DNA of 64,000 nucleotides from Natronococcus sp. AD-5 (GCF_030734285.1 NZ_CP132294.1:124001-188000), one strand, 5' to 3'; counted from the stretch's first letter, positions 1 to 8,582 are shown. Made by a program: numbers and translations. Notes: generated by a model from the letters alone, not told the origin.

Positions 1-991
1 CGGCGGGGACGTTGGCTTCGACGACCCCCCATCCGAGTATCGGAAGGAAAATCAAGACTCCGAACACGAGCGGAATGAGCCACCGCAAGAATCGACGGAG
101 GTTCATCAGGTCGGAGATCCGTTGAATATCCCAGCCTTGGATGACCAGGACCGCCCGGTAGAGTTCCTGTGGTGTAGCGGTGCGCTTTAGTTCGCCATCG
201 TCGTCAAGAATGTAGCTGTCGATCTCGTCCTGTTTGTACGCGGGCAGCGATTGTTTGCTTACCCAGATCCACTTCGTGAGATTGTAGAGCCTCTTCCCGG
301 CGAAATCGTCGGCCGGAACGCCGATCGTTCCGTCCTTTCGAATTGGCTGATCGGTAACCCAGTCCAGTCCGATCTCGAGACTCCAGTCGAGTCGGTGCGG
401 TTCGCGATCTGACGATGCTTCATCGAGAAGCTCGTAGACGAAAACGCGCTGTGCGTTCGCCCAGTAGTACGCCGATAAGAACACGACGTACTGTTCGCGT
501 CGTACGGCGCTTTTGGCCTGGTCTAACTGGCTCATCGCGACGTCTATTCTGTTCTTCACTTCCGCGGATTTTAGCCCGTCCTCGAATTGGCTGTTCGATT
601 CGTCGCCTTGGTCGTCCCCCTCGTCGTCACCGGTGAGTAATTCGTTGTACTTACACAGTTCCTCACGTTCGCGGTCTACCAAGTCGAGATAAAAGCACTG
701 CTTCTTGTTCAGTCGACAGAGGAAGAGACCGGTGAATCCGAGCGCGAGGAGGCCAGTTGAAGCGATTCCGAAGGCGAACGGAACGATCGCGAACCAGCTC
801 GCACCCAGACCGAGGAGAGCGACGACGCTGAAGAGGACGCTCGCGTAGAACAACGGGGTCTTCTGCCAGTACTGGTGAATGTACGTTCGGACGCTTCGGA
901 ACAGTCGGACGGCGGTGTCTACCCATGTTCCAGCAGATTGACCGTTCGTCGAATCCCCACCGTTTCCCTCCGACGGCTCGCCTGAACACAT
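1..991 (-). CDS. Membrane protein of unknown function (3' part cut by window edge)
   Basis: Reading leftward from the ATG at 991 there is an open frame of 330 codons with no stop before base 1, so the C-terminus is outside the window. It starts MCSGEPSEG and has a short acidic N-terminus. A hydrophobic hairpin of two membrane helices spans about residues 47-66 and 68-92. A charged domain of about 200 residues follows (acidic stretch near 118-130), and another membrane helix lies near residues 303-323. The layout resembles a membrane-anchored sensor or effector, but I do not recognise the family. No partner gene is visible on the same strand. GC3 is lower than in neighbouring genes, which might hint at accessory origin. 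Confidence 0.7.
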   Translation of the reverse strand, partial: MCSGEPSEGNGGDSTNGQSAGTWVDTAVRLFRSVRTYIHQYWQKTPLFYASVLFSVVALLGLGASWFAIVPFAFGIASTGLLALGFTGLFLCRLNKKQCFYLDLVDREREELCKYNELLTGDDEGDDQGDESNSQFEDGLKSAEVKNRIDVAMSQLDQAKSAVRREQYVVFLSAYYWANAQRVFVYELLDEASSDREPHRLDWSLEIGLDWVTDQPIRKDGTIGVPADDFAGKRLYNLTKWIWVSKQSLPAYKQDEIDSYILDDDGELKRTATPQELYRAVLVIQGWDIQRISDLMNLRRFLRWLIPLVFGVLIFLPILGWGVVEANVPA

Positions 992-1156
992 GTGAATAGA
1001 ACAACACGAACCCGATAGTAGTAATACACCCCTCAGTCGCATGGCCCTCATATTACGCAGCACCCACCAACTCGGAACCGAACATATCGGATTGAAAGAC
1101 AGTTACTTCGACCGAAACCACCGAGATGTAAGTACGTGCGTTTCTCAGTCGTCATC

Positions 1157-1234
1157 ATGAAACCACTCGTCGACGATACGGACGAGCGCGTTCCCGGGGC
1201 GTTCTCGAGCAACTGGCCGCGTGATCACAAATGA
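1157..1234 (+). CDS. Possible 25-residue leader ORF
   Basis: ATG at 1157 opens a 25-codon frame (begins MKPLVDDTDE) whose TGA overlaps the ATG of the FAD oxidoreductase as ATGA at 1231-1234. Codon choice is GC3-rich. Such an overlap would allow translational coupling if the short ORF is translated. Nothing beyond the overlap and codon use supports it, and it may be chance in high-GC DNA. Confidence 0.25.
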   Translation: MKPLVDDTDERVPGAFSSNWPRDHK

Positions 1235-2427
1235 CCGAGGAAGCGGAACTCGCCGTCGGCGCGGACGCGTTCACGCAACGGGGCGCGGACCTCGAGGTCG
1301 CCGTCGTCGGCGCGGGTGCGATCGGTGCGACGGCCGCCTATGACCTGGCGCGCGAGGGCGTAGACGTGACCCTGTACGACCGCGGCTCCATCGCGAGCGG
1401 TTCGAGCGGCCGCGCCGCGGGCGTTTGCTACGACGCCTTCGCGGACTCGCTCGACGCCGAGATCGGCAGCGACGCGATCGAGCGGTTTCGGTCGCTCTCG
1501 GGCGACGACACGTTCCCGTTCGTCGAGTGTCCCTACGTCTGGCTGGCTCGCGAAGGGGACGAGCGGAACGTCGAGGCCCTCCGCGAGCAAGTAACGCGAA
1601 TGCAGCAGAACGGGACGATCGCGCTCGAGGTCGACGGCGACGAACTGGCCGAGCGGTTCCGCGCCCTGCGGACGGACGACGTCGCGGTCGCGGGCATCGC
1701 CGGCGCCGCGGGGTACACCGATCCGGCGAGGTACACGGCCTGTCTCGCGGCCGCCGCGGAGGGGGCCGGCGCGACGCTGCGACCGGAGACGCCCGTCCGG
1801 GTTCGCACCGACCCCGCGCGGGTCGTCCTGGACGCCGACGGCAGCGTCCACGAGGTCGACGCCGTGCTCGTCGCCGCGGGAGCCCACACGAAGCGCGTGC
1901 TCGCGGAAGCCGGGATCCCGATCGCACTGAAGCCGTACCGCGTCCAGGCGCTCGTGGCTACCTACGACCTCGCGGAGCCGATGTGTTACGACGCGACGGC
2001 GGGGTTCTACCTGCGTCCCCATCCCGACGGGCTCCTGGCGGGTAACGGCACCGAGTACGTCGAGGCCGATCCGAACGCGTACGACCGCGACGCGTCGCCG
2101 GGGTTCGCGGCCGACCTGCTCGAGCGCGTCGACTACCGACTGTCGGGCGTCGATATCGATCCCGAACGCGACCTCGAGCGCGCCTGGGCCGGCCTCTGTA
2201 CGGCGACGCCGGATCGGGACCCGCTGGTGGGCCGGCTCGAGAGCGAACTGTACGTCGCGACCGGGTTCCAGGGCCACGGCTTCATGCGCGCGCCGGCGCT
2301 CGCGGAACGCGTCGCCGACGAAATTCTCGGCGGCGACGGGATCGATCCCTTCGATCCCGCGCGGTTCGACGGCGACGAGGAGTTCGACATCGTGGAGGGA
2401 ATGACGATCGAGACGGCGAACGAGTAG
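1231..2427 (+). CDS. FAD-dependent oxidoreductase, DAO family
   Basis: This 398-residue protein has the N-terminal dinucleotide-binding glycine motif GAGAIG at residues 27-32, followed by the acidic end of the second strand (LYDRG), as in D-amino-acid oxidase, sarcosine oxidase and glycine oxidase proteins. The C-terminal signature region (ATGFQGHGF, about residues 348-356) fits the conserved segment that contacts the flavin. The family oxidises secondary or primary amine substrates such as sarcosine, glycine or D-amino acids; the substrate cannot be assigned here. It is probably cytoplasmic, as no signal peptide is seen. The ATG at 1231 overlaps a short upstream ORF by four bases. A Hsp20 gene faces it on the opposite strand. 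Confidence 0.85.
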   Translation: MTEEAELAVGADAFTQRGADLEVAVVGAGAIGATAAYDLAREGVDVTLYDRGSIASGSSGRAAGVCYDAFADSLDAEIGSDAIERFRSLSGDDTFPFVECPYVWLAREGDERNVEALREQVTRMQQNGTIALEVDGDELAERFRALRTDDVAVAGIAGAAGYTDPARYTACLAAAAEGAGATLRPETPVRVRTDPARVVLDADGSVHEVDAVLVAAGAHTKRVLAEAGIPIALKPYRVQALVATYDLAEPMCYDATAGFYLRPHPDGLLAGNGTEYVEADPNAYDRDASPGFAADLLERVDYRLSGVDIDPERDLERAWAGLCTATPDRDPLVGRLESELYVATGFQGHGFMRAPALAERVADEILGGDGIDPFDPARFDGDEEFDIVEGMTIETANE

Positions 2428-2505
2428 CCGCCGAAAGCAGCGCACGCTCGAGCACACAGCCGTCGCGCGCTCGGGGCGCGACCCGTTTCAGCCGGTGCTG
2501 GGACG

Positions 2506-2943
2506 TCAGTCCCGGTCCTCGACAGTGAGCGCTTCCGCGTCGGAAGCCGTCGCGTCGTCCTCGAGCGAGGACGCCTTCGGAATCTCGATGCGTAGGGCAC
2601 CCGACTCGGTGAGCTTGGCCGTTCCCGCGTTCGGCTCGACGACCGCGTCGCCGGGGAGTTCGGCTTCGCCCTGGAGTTCCATCCCGCGGCCGGGAAACCG
2701 CATCTCGTAGCCGTCGTGGAACTGACGGAAGCGATCGATCTGGATCGTGACGGTGCCCTCGAGGTACCGAACCTGGATGTCGTCGGGTTCGGCGCCGGGC
2801 GCGTCGAAGACGACGAGGTAGCTCGATTCACCCTCGAGGATATCGACCGGAAGCAGCCGGTGACGCTGGACGCGCCCGTTCGCGCGACCGAGCTGTCGGT
2901 AGAGCGCGCTTCCGAGCGCGTTGCCGAGTTCCTTGAAACTCAC
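2506..2943 (-). CDS. Hsp20/alpha-crystallin family small heat-shock protein
   Basis: The 145-residue protein consists of an alpha-crystallin domain (roughly residues 30-125) with short flanks. The beta-strand pattern VVFDAPGAEPDDIQV near residues 43-57 and the late ALRIEIPKA segment are typical; the latter takes the place of the usual GVLTVxxPK motif. Members form oligomers that hold unfolded proteins in solution. The C-terminal tail is acidic and lacks a clear IxI motif. The gene faces the oxidoreductase tail to tail, and its promoter region holds a palindrome (see 3012-3025). Haloarchaeal HSP20s also include gas-vesicle GvpH-type proteins, but no gvp genes are nearby. Confidence 0.85.
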   Translation of the reverse strand: MSFKELGNALGSALYRQLGRANGRVQRHRLLPVDILEGESSYLVVFDAPGAEPDDIQVRYLEGTVTIQIDRFRQFHDGYEMRFPGRGMELQGEAELPGDAVVEPNAGTAKLTESGALRIEIPKASSLEDDATASDAEALTVEDRD

Positions 2944-3011
2944 GGGCTATCACCCCCGTACGACGGTCGGAGGCGACCGGAAGCCGGGGCGGGGACCGGG
3001 CAGTAGGTACT

Positions 3012-3025
3012 GGACATGTCCGGAC
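3012..3025. promoter_or_regulatory. Overlapping palindromes upstream of the Hsp20 gene
   Basis: GGACATGTCC (3012-3021) overlaps GTCCGGAC (3018-3025). Both are perfect palindromes about 70-80 bp upstream of the Hsp20 start. A TATA-like stretch for leftward transcription (TTTATTTTATCC on the minus strand) lies near 3064-3075. The palindromes therefore sit between the likely promoter and the start codon, as an operator would. The function is inferred only. Confidence 0.35.
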
Positions 3026-3105
3026 GTCTCGGTACGAGAGCCGCGTTCTTATTGGTTTTGATGGGATAAAATAAACGTCTGACGCGTTCGGCGCGGATTG
3101 GCCGC

Positions 3106-3264
3106 TCAGAGTTCGACCGGTTCCAGGCAGTCGGTGCCGCCACAGACCGGACACGAGAGCGACGAGACGTCGAACTCGTCGGGGACGTCGTAGGTGTAGT
3201 GGTTCTCGAAGAGGTCGAGAAAGCAGTCCTCGGCGGTACAGACGATCTCTTCCGTCGGTGGCAT
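3106..3264 (-). CDS. Small zinc-binding protein, DUF7559-like
   Basis: I chose the ATG at 3264, giving 52 residues (MPPTEEIVCTAEDC...). A longer in-frame upstream extension exists, but it is arginine-rich and lacks the acidic haloarchaeal composition. Four cysteines form two knuckles, C-x4-C near residues 9-14 and CPVCGGTDC near 38-46, a likely single zinc ribbon. Very small CPxCG-type proteins are widespread in haloarchaea and several have regulatory phenotypes, but the role of this one is unknown. It is divergent from the radical SAM gene. Confidence 0.75.
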   Translation of the reverse strand: MPPTEEIVCTAEDCFLDLFENHYTYDVPDEFDVSSLSCPVCGGTDCLEPVEL

Positions 3265-3420
3265 GGGCGCTAGTAGCGCCACGACGCCTATCAACGTCCG
3301 GGTTACGGCACGCCGAACCGTCTCCCGTTCCGAAAGTGTCGAGCCGGTCGAGATCGCTCCGAAAGCCCGTTTCGGTCCACGCGTGTCGGCCGGCCGAACG
3401 GGCCACCGGTGGGCGGGAAT

Positions 3421-3467
3421 GAAAGGGGCGACGGGCCGGGCGCGGCGCCCGGCCCGTCTGGGCTTTC
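3421..3467. repeat. Perfect 13-bp inverted repeat with 3-base loop, plus outer arms
   Basis: The left arm (3430-3442) pairs perfectly with the right arm (3446-3458) around the loop CGG. Outer arms GAAAG (3421-3425) and CTTTC (3463-3467) extend the dyad. It lies 40-90 bp upstream of the radical SAM start and so may be in its promoter region or 5' leader. The geometry matches the other short-loop palindromes of this window. Confidence 0.8.
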
Positions 3468-3508
3468 GTGTAGTCACCGTTTTACCGCTCGAGGCGCTAT
3501 CCGCCGCT

Positions 3509-5236
3509 ATGACCGACCCCGAGACGCTGTCGGTGACGATCGTCGACGGCTACGTCGACGAGCCCGCGCACTTCGGGGTGCCGCCGTACATCTCGACGTA
3601 CCCCCGGTACGCGGCGGGCGCGCTCGTCGACGCGGGCGTCCCGCGAGAGCGGATCACGTACCACACGATCGACGGCTTGCGCGACGAACCCGACCAGTGG
3701 CGCGACGTCGACGAGGCGGACCTCCTGATCTACCTCGGCGGCATGACCGTCCCGGGCAAGTACGTCGGCGGTACCCCCGCCGAGCCCGACGAGGTGCGGA
3801 AACTCGCCTGGACCGCGAGCGGCACGAGCCTGATGGGCGGGCCCGTCAAGTTCGGCGTCGGCGACGAAAACGCCGGGGCCACGGAAACGGCGCGCCAGGA
3901 CCTGGACTTCGACTTCGTCGCCAAGGGCGACGTCGAGGCCGCCGTCTTCGATCTCGTCGAGAGCGGCCTCGAGGGCTTCAACAACCGGATGCGGGACGTC
4001 GACGAGGTGTCGCGGTGGGCCCAGGAAGGAGCGTTCGTGGTCGAGGAACACCCCAACCACCCGGACCACCTCATCGCCGAACTCGAAACCTCTCGCGGTT
4101 GCGCCTACCGCTGCTCGTTCTGTACGGAGCCGCTGTACGGCAACCCATCGTTCCGGCCGCCGCCGACGGTCGTCGGCGAGGTCGACGCGCTTTCGAACTA
4201 CGGCGTCGAGCACTTCCGGATCGGCCGCCAGGCCGACATCCTCGCCTACGGCGGCGACGGCGAGGCCCCGAACCCCGACGCGCTCCGGGAACTCTACGGC
4301 GGAATCCGCGAGGTCGCGCCCGACCTCGAGACGCTCCACCTGGACAACATGAACCCCATCACGGTCGTCGAGTGGCCCGAGAAGAGCCGGGAGGGGATTC
4401 GGATCATCGCCGAGCACAACACGCCGGGCGATACGGCCGCGTTCGGCCTCGAGTCCGCCGACCCGCTCGTCCAGGAGGAGAATAACCTGAACGTCAGCGC
4501 CGAGGAGTGTTTCGAGGCCGTCAAGATCGTCAACGAGGAAGCGGGCTGGCGACCCGGAGAGGAACCGGCGGATGCACCCACCTTCGGCGACGACGCCCCG
4601 CGACGCCTGCCCAAGCTCCTGCCCGGGATCAACCTCCTGCACGGGCTCAAGGGCGAACGCGAGGAGACCTACGAGCGCAACCTCGAGTTCCTCCACCGGG
4701 TCTACGACGAGGGCTACATGCTCCGCCGGGTCAACATCCGGCAGGTGATGGCCTTCGACGGAACCGACATGTCCGATACGGGCGCCGAGATCGCGAACGA
4801 ACACAAGAAGCTGTTCAAGCGGTACAAGCGGCAGGTCCGCGAGGAGATCGACAACCCGATGCTCGCCCGCGTCGCGCCGCCCGGCACCGTCCTGCCGGAC
4901 GTCCACCTCGAGTACCACCAGGACGGCAAAACGTTCGGCCGTCAGCTCGGCACCTACCCGCTGCTGGTCGGCATCCCCGGGGAGCGCGACCTCGGGGAGA
5001 CGATCGACGTCGCCGTCGTCGACCACGGCTACCGGTCGGTGACCGGCGTTCCCTACCCGCTCGATCTCAACGATGCGTCGATGGACGAACTCACCGTCAT
5101 CCCCGGCATCGGCGATCGAACCGCGGGCGACATCGTCGTCAACCGACCGTACGAGTCCGTCACCGAGGCCGACCTCGGAAGCGAGGTCGACCTCGAGGGG
5201 TTCGCCACGACGCGGCCGCTCGAGCGGGCGGATTGA
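3509..5236 (+). CDS. Radical SAM protein with C-terminal helix-hairpin-helix
   Basis: The 575-residue protein carries the [4Fe-4S]/SAM motif C198-x3-C202-x2-C205 (GCAYRCSFC) in the middle of the chain. An N-terminal region of about 190 residues resembles a B12-binding-like Rossmann domain. The end (about 520-560, LTVIPGIGDRTAGDI) is a helix-hairpin-helix DNA/RNA-binding motif. This architecture is that of the archaeal COG1031 family, whose substrate is not established. The reading frame continues upstream to 3263, but ATG 3509 (MTDPETLS) gives the usual length and follows a non-coding palindrome. It is possibly a tRNA- or nucleic-acid-modifying enzyme by analogy with other radical SAM proteins; that is inference. 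Confidence 0.85.
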   Translation: MTDPETLSVTIVDGYVDEPAHFGVPPYISTYPRYAAGALVDAGVPRERITYHTIDGLRDEPDQWRDVDEADLLIYLGGMTVPGKYVGGTPAEPDEVRKLAWTASGTSLMGGPVKFGVGDENAGATETARQDLDFDFVAKGDVEAAVFDLVESGLEGFNNRMRDVDEVSRWAQEGAFVVEEHPNHPDHLIAELETSRGCAYRCSFCTEPLYGNPSFRPPPTVVGEVDALSNYGVEHFRIGRQADILAYGGDGEAPNPDALRELYGGIREVAPDLETLHLDNMNPITVVEWPEKSREGIRIIAEHNTPGDTAAFGLESADPLVQEENNLNVSAEECFEAVKIVNEEAGWRPGEEPADAPTFGDDAPRRLPKLLPGINLLHGLKGEREETYERNLEFLHRVYDEGYMLRRVNIRQVMAFDGTDMSDTGAEIANEHKKLFKRYKRQVREEIDNPMLARVAPPGTVLPDVHLEYHQDGKTFGRQLGTYPLLVGIPGERDLGETIDVAVVDHGYRSVTGVPYPLDLNDASMDELTVIPGIGDRTAGDIVVNRPYESVTEADLGSEVDLEGFATTRPLERAD

Positions 5237-5331
5237 CCGCCGCTCGCGAGACAATTGGCACCGTTCACCACGGTACTCGGTCGGTAGTTCTATTACGGTT
5301 GCCACTCTGAGTCAAACTTGAGGGTCTACCT

Positions 5332-5739
5332 GTGGAAATATCTGAAAAACTGTTGTGTTTGTTCAGTACGGAAGTCTCGGCAGAGGAAGATCGGTACGTC
5401 ATCGAGGTGCCACGGCAGGAAGTCGAGACCGGCGACATCGACGCCGGAGACGTCTACCGCGTCGCGCTCATCTCACGTGACGAATCGAGCGAGGAAGGGT
5501 CCGCGTCGGCGACGCAGCCACAGACCGCACCGTCGGAACCGCAGCCGCCGGTCGACGTCGGCGAAACGCGGTACGTCGAGATCGAAGACATCGGCAAGCA
5601 AGGTGACGGGATCGCGCGCGTCGAGCGCGGCTACGTCATCATCGTTCCCGGTGCGGACGTCGGGGAACGCGTCAAGGTGGAAATCACCGAGGTCAAGTCG
5701 AACTTCGCCGTCGGCGAGATCATCGAGGAGACGTTCTAG
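5332..5739 (+). CDS. TRAM domain protein
   Basis: The start is GTG at 5332 (read as M, then EISEKLLCLF), which matches the usual N-terminus of haloarchaeal TRAM proteins. The 135 residues comprise an N-terminal conserved segment, a low-complexity acidic linker with proline and glutamine (about 50-75), and a TRAM beta-barrel from about residue 80 (YVEIEDIGKQGDGIARV ... GERVKVEITEVK). TRAM domains bind RNA, and stand-alone archaeal versions act as RNA chaperones or tRNA-associated factors. No operon partner is evident. A cluster of palindromes follows directly downstream. Confidence 0.85.
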   Translation: MEISEKLLCLFSTEVSAEEDRYVIEVPRQEVETGDIDAGDVYRVALISRDESSEEGSASATQPQTAPSEPQPPVDVGETRYVEIEDIGKQGDGIARVERGYVIIVPGADVGERVKVEITEVKSNFAVGEIIEETF

Positions 5740-5766
5740 CAACGAACTTTTAACCGGGTCCTCGCA

Positions 5767-5920
5767 CGGCCGCAGGCCGCGCTCGAACCCGATTAAAAAC
5801 TTCGATGAAAAACACCGGAGAGCTTGCTCTCCCGAGTTCTCGCTCGTTCCTTCGGAACTCGCGAGAAAGGCCAGCGCGCCTGTAAGCGCGCTCGGGGAAA
5901 CGGCGCGCTTCGCGCGCCGT
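5767..5920. repeat. Cluster of five perfect short palindromes
   Basis: Within about 150 non-coding bases there are five perfect inverted repeats: CGGCC-GCA-GGCCG (5767-5779); GGAGAGC-TT-GCTCTCC (5817-5832); GTTCC-TTC-GGAAC (5846-5858), nested in GAGTTC/GAACTC arms (5834-5860); AGCGCGC-6 nt-GCGCGCT (5873-5892); and ACGGCGCGC-TTC-GCGCGCCGT (5900-5920). Most loops are 2-3 bases. One or two could act as a terminator for the TRAM gene, but five in a row look like accumulated palindromic elements. Confidence 0.8.
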
Positions 5921-6183
5921 GTGCTACCTTTCACTATAGCGTCGCTTGGCCCTACTGAGGTCTCCGGACGCTCTATTCTCGAAAACGCCGTTACGCAGAG
6001 AGTGCGAACCTACTGCTACTCCTGGCAGCTACCGATGATGTCGGTAGAGCCGTGCTGAATACGCGGCGCGGATGTGGCACGAGCGGGGGGCCGACTACCG
6101 AGGAAGGAGGGTCGCTTGATGAAGGGACTTCACTGAAACGAGAACCCGTCAATATTTGTACATTCGTGGAATGTGCATTAAAT
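5921..6183. other. Non-coding gap upstream of lipoprotein
   Basis: Together with the palindrome cluster this fills the 444-base gap 5740-6183. I see no convincing gene on either strand. A TATA-like AATATTTGTA (about 6150-6160) lies roughly 25-35 bp before the lipoprotein start and is the likely promoter. Around 6000-6070 the base composition and a short imperfect repeat (CGATGATGTCGGTAG) differ from the flanks and could be the edge of a decayed insertion sequence, though I cannot show this. Confidence 0.5.
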
Positions 6184-6687
6184 ATGCGCCGCCGTGCCCT
6201 CCTCACCGGCCTTCCAGTCGGTGTGCTCATTATCGCCGGGTGTCTGAGCGATTCCACCACTGACGATACCGATGATAACGCTTCTAACGAAGCAGATACC
6301 GACTCCGATGCGCCCGAATTCGAGGTCGACGAAGATGCGCCCGGTGAGTTTATTCTCCTTCGAAATCAGCCGCAGGAACCGAACGGCGTCACCGTTGGCG
6401 ACGAATTTGAAACCGGCGTTGTTCTCGGAAACGCCGGTGGCGAATCTATTGCCGGCGAAGTTGGCATCGAACTTGTCCCACCAAACGAAGACGAGGACGT
6501 TCAGACGGCTTCCATCGTTGTTCAAGGTGATGACGAAATCCCTTCCGGGGCAGCGAGGTTTTTCACCGCTGGGTTGTTCGAAGCGACGGTTGCCGGCGAC
6601 TGGGAACTCATCGCCGGCTCCGAGATCGAACACGTTCACCGAACTTACGACCCGATAGTCACCGTCGAAGCGCACCCTGCGGACTGA
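6184..6687 (+). CDS. Secreted lipoprotein of unknown function
   Basis: ATG at 6184 gives a 167-residue protein beginning MRRRALLTGLPVGVLIIAGC. The twin arginines, the hydrophobic core and a lipobox ending in cysteine 19 indicate a Tat-exported lipoprotein, as is common in haloarchaea. After the cysteine there is a Thr/Asp/Ser-rich linker, then an Ig-like all-beta domain (about residues 45-167) with pairs such as VTVGDEFETGVVLGNAGGE that recall CARDB/DUF11-type modules. It is probably anchored on the outer membrane face. An upstream in-frame extension to 6052 is rejected because it would bury the signal peptide. The ligand or role is unknown. GC3 is lower than in housekeeping neighbours. Confidence 0.75.
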   Translation: MRRRALLTGLPVGVLIIAGCLSDSTTDDTDDNASNEADTDSDAPEFEVDEDAPGEFILLRNQPQEPNGVTVGDEFETGVVLGNAGGESIAGEVGIELVPPNEDEDVQTASIVVQGDDEIPSGAARFFTAGLFEATVAGDWELIAGSEIEHVHRTYDPIVTVEAHPAD

Positions 6688-6974
6688 TCGATACCTCTAC
6701 GCATCTCCGCTCAATCACTGCTCAAGTTCGTAACTGAGGGGTGATACAAAAGCGGCGTTCGATCCGAACGCTTCTCTTTCGGGTAGTTCAGATTCGACAG
6801 GATGAGATAGAGCGGACCGTCGCGATGGATACATCCTCCCTATTCAGCACGCTACTCTCGACAGCTATCGGGAGGATCGATTGTCGTTCCGTTAATTACT
6901 CGACCCGTACATAACACGCCTACCGAAGACCGATCAAAAATACGCTTTTCAGTAGTCCGCTCGTTCTCGCGTCC
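6688..6974. other. AT-richer intergenic region
   Basis: There is no open frame with plausible composition on either strand. The stretch is lower in GC than its surroundings and lies between the 3' ends of two convergent genes. I see short T-runs but no clear stem-loop, and nothing else I can name. Confidence 0.5.
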
Positions 6975-7739
6975 CTACTTCGGAATCGTCTCGCGAAACG
7001 TCTCCGGATCGTCGTGGAAGCAGTCGCCGACGACGATCGCGTCCGCGCCGGCCTCGAGGATTTCGCTCGCTTTCTCGGCGCTGTCGATCCCGCCGCCGTA
7101 GAACAGCGCCGTCTCGGAGAGGTACCTCGCGGCCGCCTCGACGTCCGTCGGGCCGCCGTAGGTGCCCGAATACTCGACGTAGAAGATCGGAAAGCCGTAA
7201 AGTGCTTCCGTGGCGAGGGCGGCGCCGGCGACCTGCTCCGGGGTGTACTTCGCGTCGACGCCCGAGACGGCGGCCGCCGTCGACTCGAGGTGCTGGACGA
7301 CGTACCCCTCGCCGACGACCTTCGCCGCGAGTTCGGTCACCGCGTCGACGCCCTTCGACGCGATCAGGTCGCCGACGATCGGGATGCCGGAGCCGAGCAG
7401 TTCGTCGGGCTTCTTTCCGACCTCGGTGAAGAGATCGACGTGCTTGCCGACGAAGTGATCCCAGTCGCCGTTGTAGACGGCGGGAATCGAGAGGTAGTCG
7501 GCCGCCTCGACGGTGTCCCGCGAGACGTGCTCCGAACTGTACGGCTCCTGGAAGATCGGCAGTTCCGGGAACGCGGCCGTAACTCGCTCGATCGCCTCGA
7601 GGCTGTTACCCTCGCTGACGTTGTCGGAGCCGCCGACGAGCACCAGGTTGGTCCCCTCGAGGACCTCGAGGTCCGGCGGTAACGGTTTGGCCGGATCGAC
7701 CTTCGTGACGTGGGTGATCTCGTCCCAGTCGATATCCAT
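6975..7739 (-). CDS. Phosphoglycerol geranylgeranyltransferase (GGGP synthase)
   Basis: The 254-residue TIM-barrel protein matches the PcrB/GGGP synthase family. It starts MDIDWDEITHVTKVDPAKPL, contains the phosphate-binding elements VLVGGSDNVSEGN (about 34-46) and GGGIDSAEKA and ADAIVVGDCFHDD near the C-terminus, and has the conserved FYVEYSGTYGGP segment. It joins geranylgeranyl diphosphate to sn-glycerol-1-phosphate, the first ether-bond step of archaeal membrane lipids. It acts in the cytoplasm or at the membrane surface. The length is normal for the family. The neighbouring YkgJ gene, transcribed in the same direction, lies 23 bp upstream, so they may share a transcript. Confidence 0.88.
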   Translation of the reverse strand: MDIDWDEITHVTKVDPAKPLPPDLEVLEGTNLVLVGGSDNVSEGNSLEAIERVTAAFPELPIFQEPYSSEHVSRDTVEAADYLSIPAVYNGDWDHFVGKHVDLFTEVGKKPDELLGSGIPIVGDLIASKGVDAVTELAAKVVGEGYVVQHLESTAAAVSGVDAKYTPEQVAGAALATEALYGFPIFYVEYSGTYGGPTDVEAAARYLSETALFYGGGIDSAEKASEILEAGADAIVVGDCFHDDPETFRETIPK

Positions 7740-7762
7740 GGCGACGGATTCCGCGGTCGGAC

Positions 7763-8476
7763 CTAATTCCTGTCGGTTCCGCGCGCGTCCGGCGGGCGGG
7801 GCGTGCCGTCGATCCGTTTCGCGCCCTCGGAGTCGTGGACGACGACCTCGCCCGGTCCGGGGTCGGCGGATTCGTACTTATCGCGGACGCCGATCGCCTC
7901 CTCGAGTTCCCGGACGGCGCGCTCTTTCAGCGCGCGGGCGAGTTCCTCGGCGTCCTCGCGGGAGATGTCTCGGCCGAGTCCCTCGCACTCGTGGGCGCGG
8001 ACGACGCCCTCCTCGTCGACCGCTTCCCCCATCGGCTGGCTGGTACCGGCCAGCGCGACGCTGAAGGGGTACGTACGACAGATCAGCGGGCGGTCGTCGT
8101 GAGCAGTACAGGCGCCGACGCCGTCGTCGTCCTCCGCGTAGAAGACGCAGTCGCCGCAGCCGTCGGTCTGGAGCGCCCACTCGAACGTCTCGCCCTCGAG
8201 TTCGCCGTTTCGCTCCTCGAGGCCGTAGGGCACGGGCCGAGCGACGTCGCGCCAGTCGCGGTCGTCTGATTCGGGGGCGGTATCGCTATCGACGTCGGCG
8301 GCCTCGAGTTCGCGGACCTCGTCGGGAAACACCGTCGCCGTGTGTTCGTCCTCGCCGTGGCCCGTACAGCAGGCGCCACAGCGAGTGCACTCGAAGCCGA
8401 TCGACTCGATGGCGTCGGCGAGGTCGTCGATCGCGAGGCCCCGGGCGGACTCGAGTTCGGCCTCCAGCGATTGCAC
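7763..8476 (-). CDS. YkgJ family cysteine-cluster protein
   Basis: The conserved core starts with a cysteine cluster C30-TR-C33-GA-C36-C37, with later cysteines near DGCGDCVFY and VGACTAHDDRPLICRTYPF. This is the UPF0153/YkgJ pattern thought to bind a zinc ion or an Fe-S cluster. I prefer the GTG at 8476 (VQSLEAELESARG), giving 237 residues. The in-frame extension to 8596 would overlap the divergent gene's start, and its 40 residues lack the usual acidity. The function in archaea is unknown. It probably shares a transcript with GGGP synthase downstream. Confidence 0.78.
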   Translation of the reverse strand: MQSLEAELESARGLAIDDLADAIESIGFECTRCGACCTGHGEDEHTATVFPDEVRELEAADVDSDTAPESDDRDWRDVARPVPYGLEERNGELEGETFEWALQTDGCGDCVFYAEDDDGVGACTAHDDRPLICRTYPFSVALAGTSQPMGEAVDEEGVVRAHECEGLGRDISREDAEELARALKERAVRELEEAIGVRDKYESADPGPGEVVVHDSEGAKRIDGTPRPPDARGTDRN

Positions 8477-8582
8477 ACCGAATCCGACGCGATCGAGCGG
8501 GAAAAGCCGGTCGCTTGTGACCGACGCCCTCGCGGTCTGAACGGGACAAACCGTTACGGGTATCCGCGACCTATGGTACCTA

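Noticed and set aside
1225-2457. 410-codon open frame antisense to the FAD oxidoreductase
   Set aside because: It is the shadow of the plus-strand gene in high-GC DNA; its composition is basic and it has no domain.
6000-6070. Possible insertion-sequence end
   Set aside because: No inverted terminal repeat pair, target duplication or transposase frame is visible nearby.
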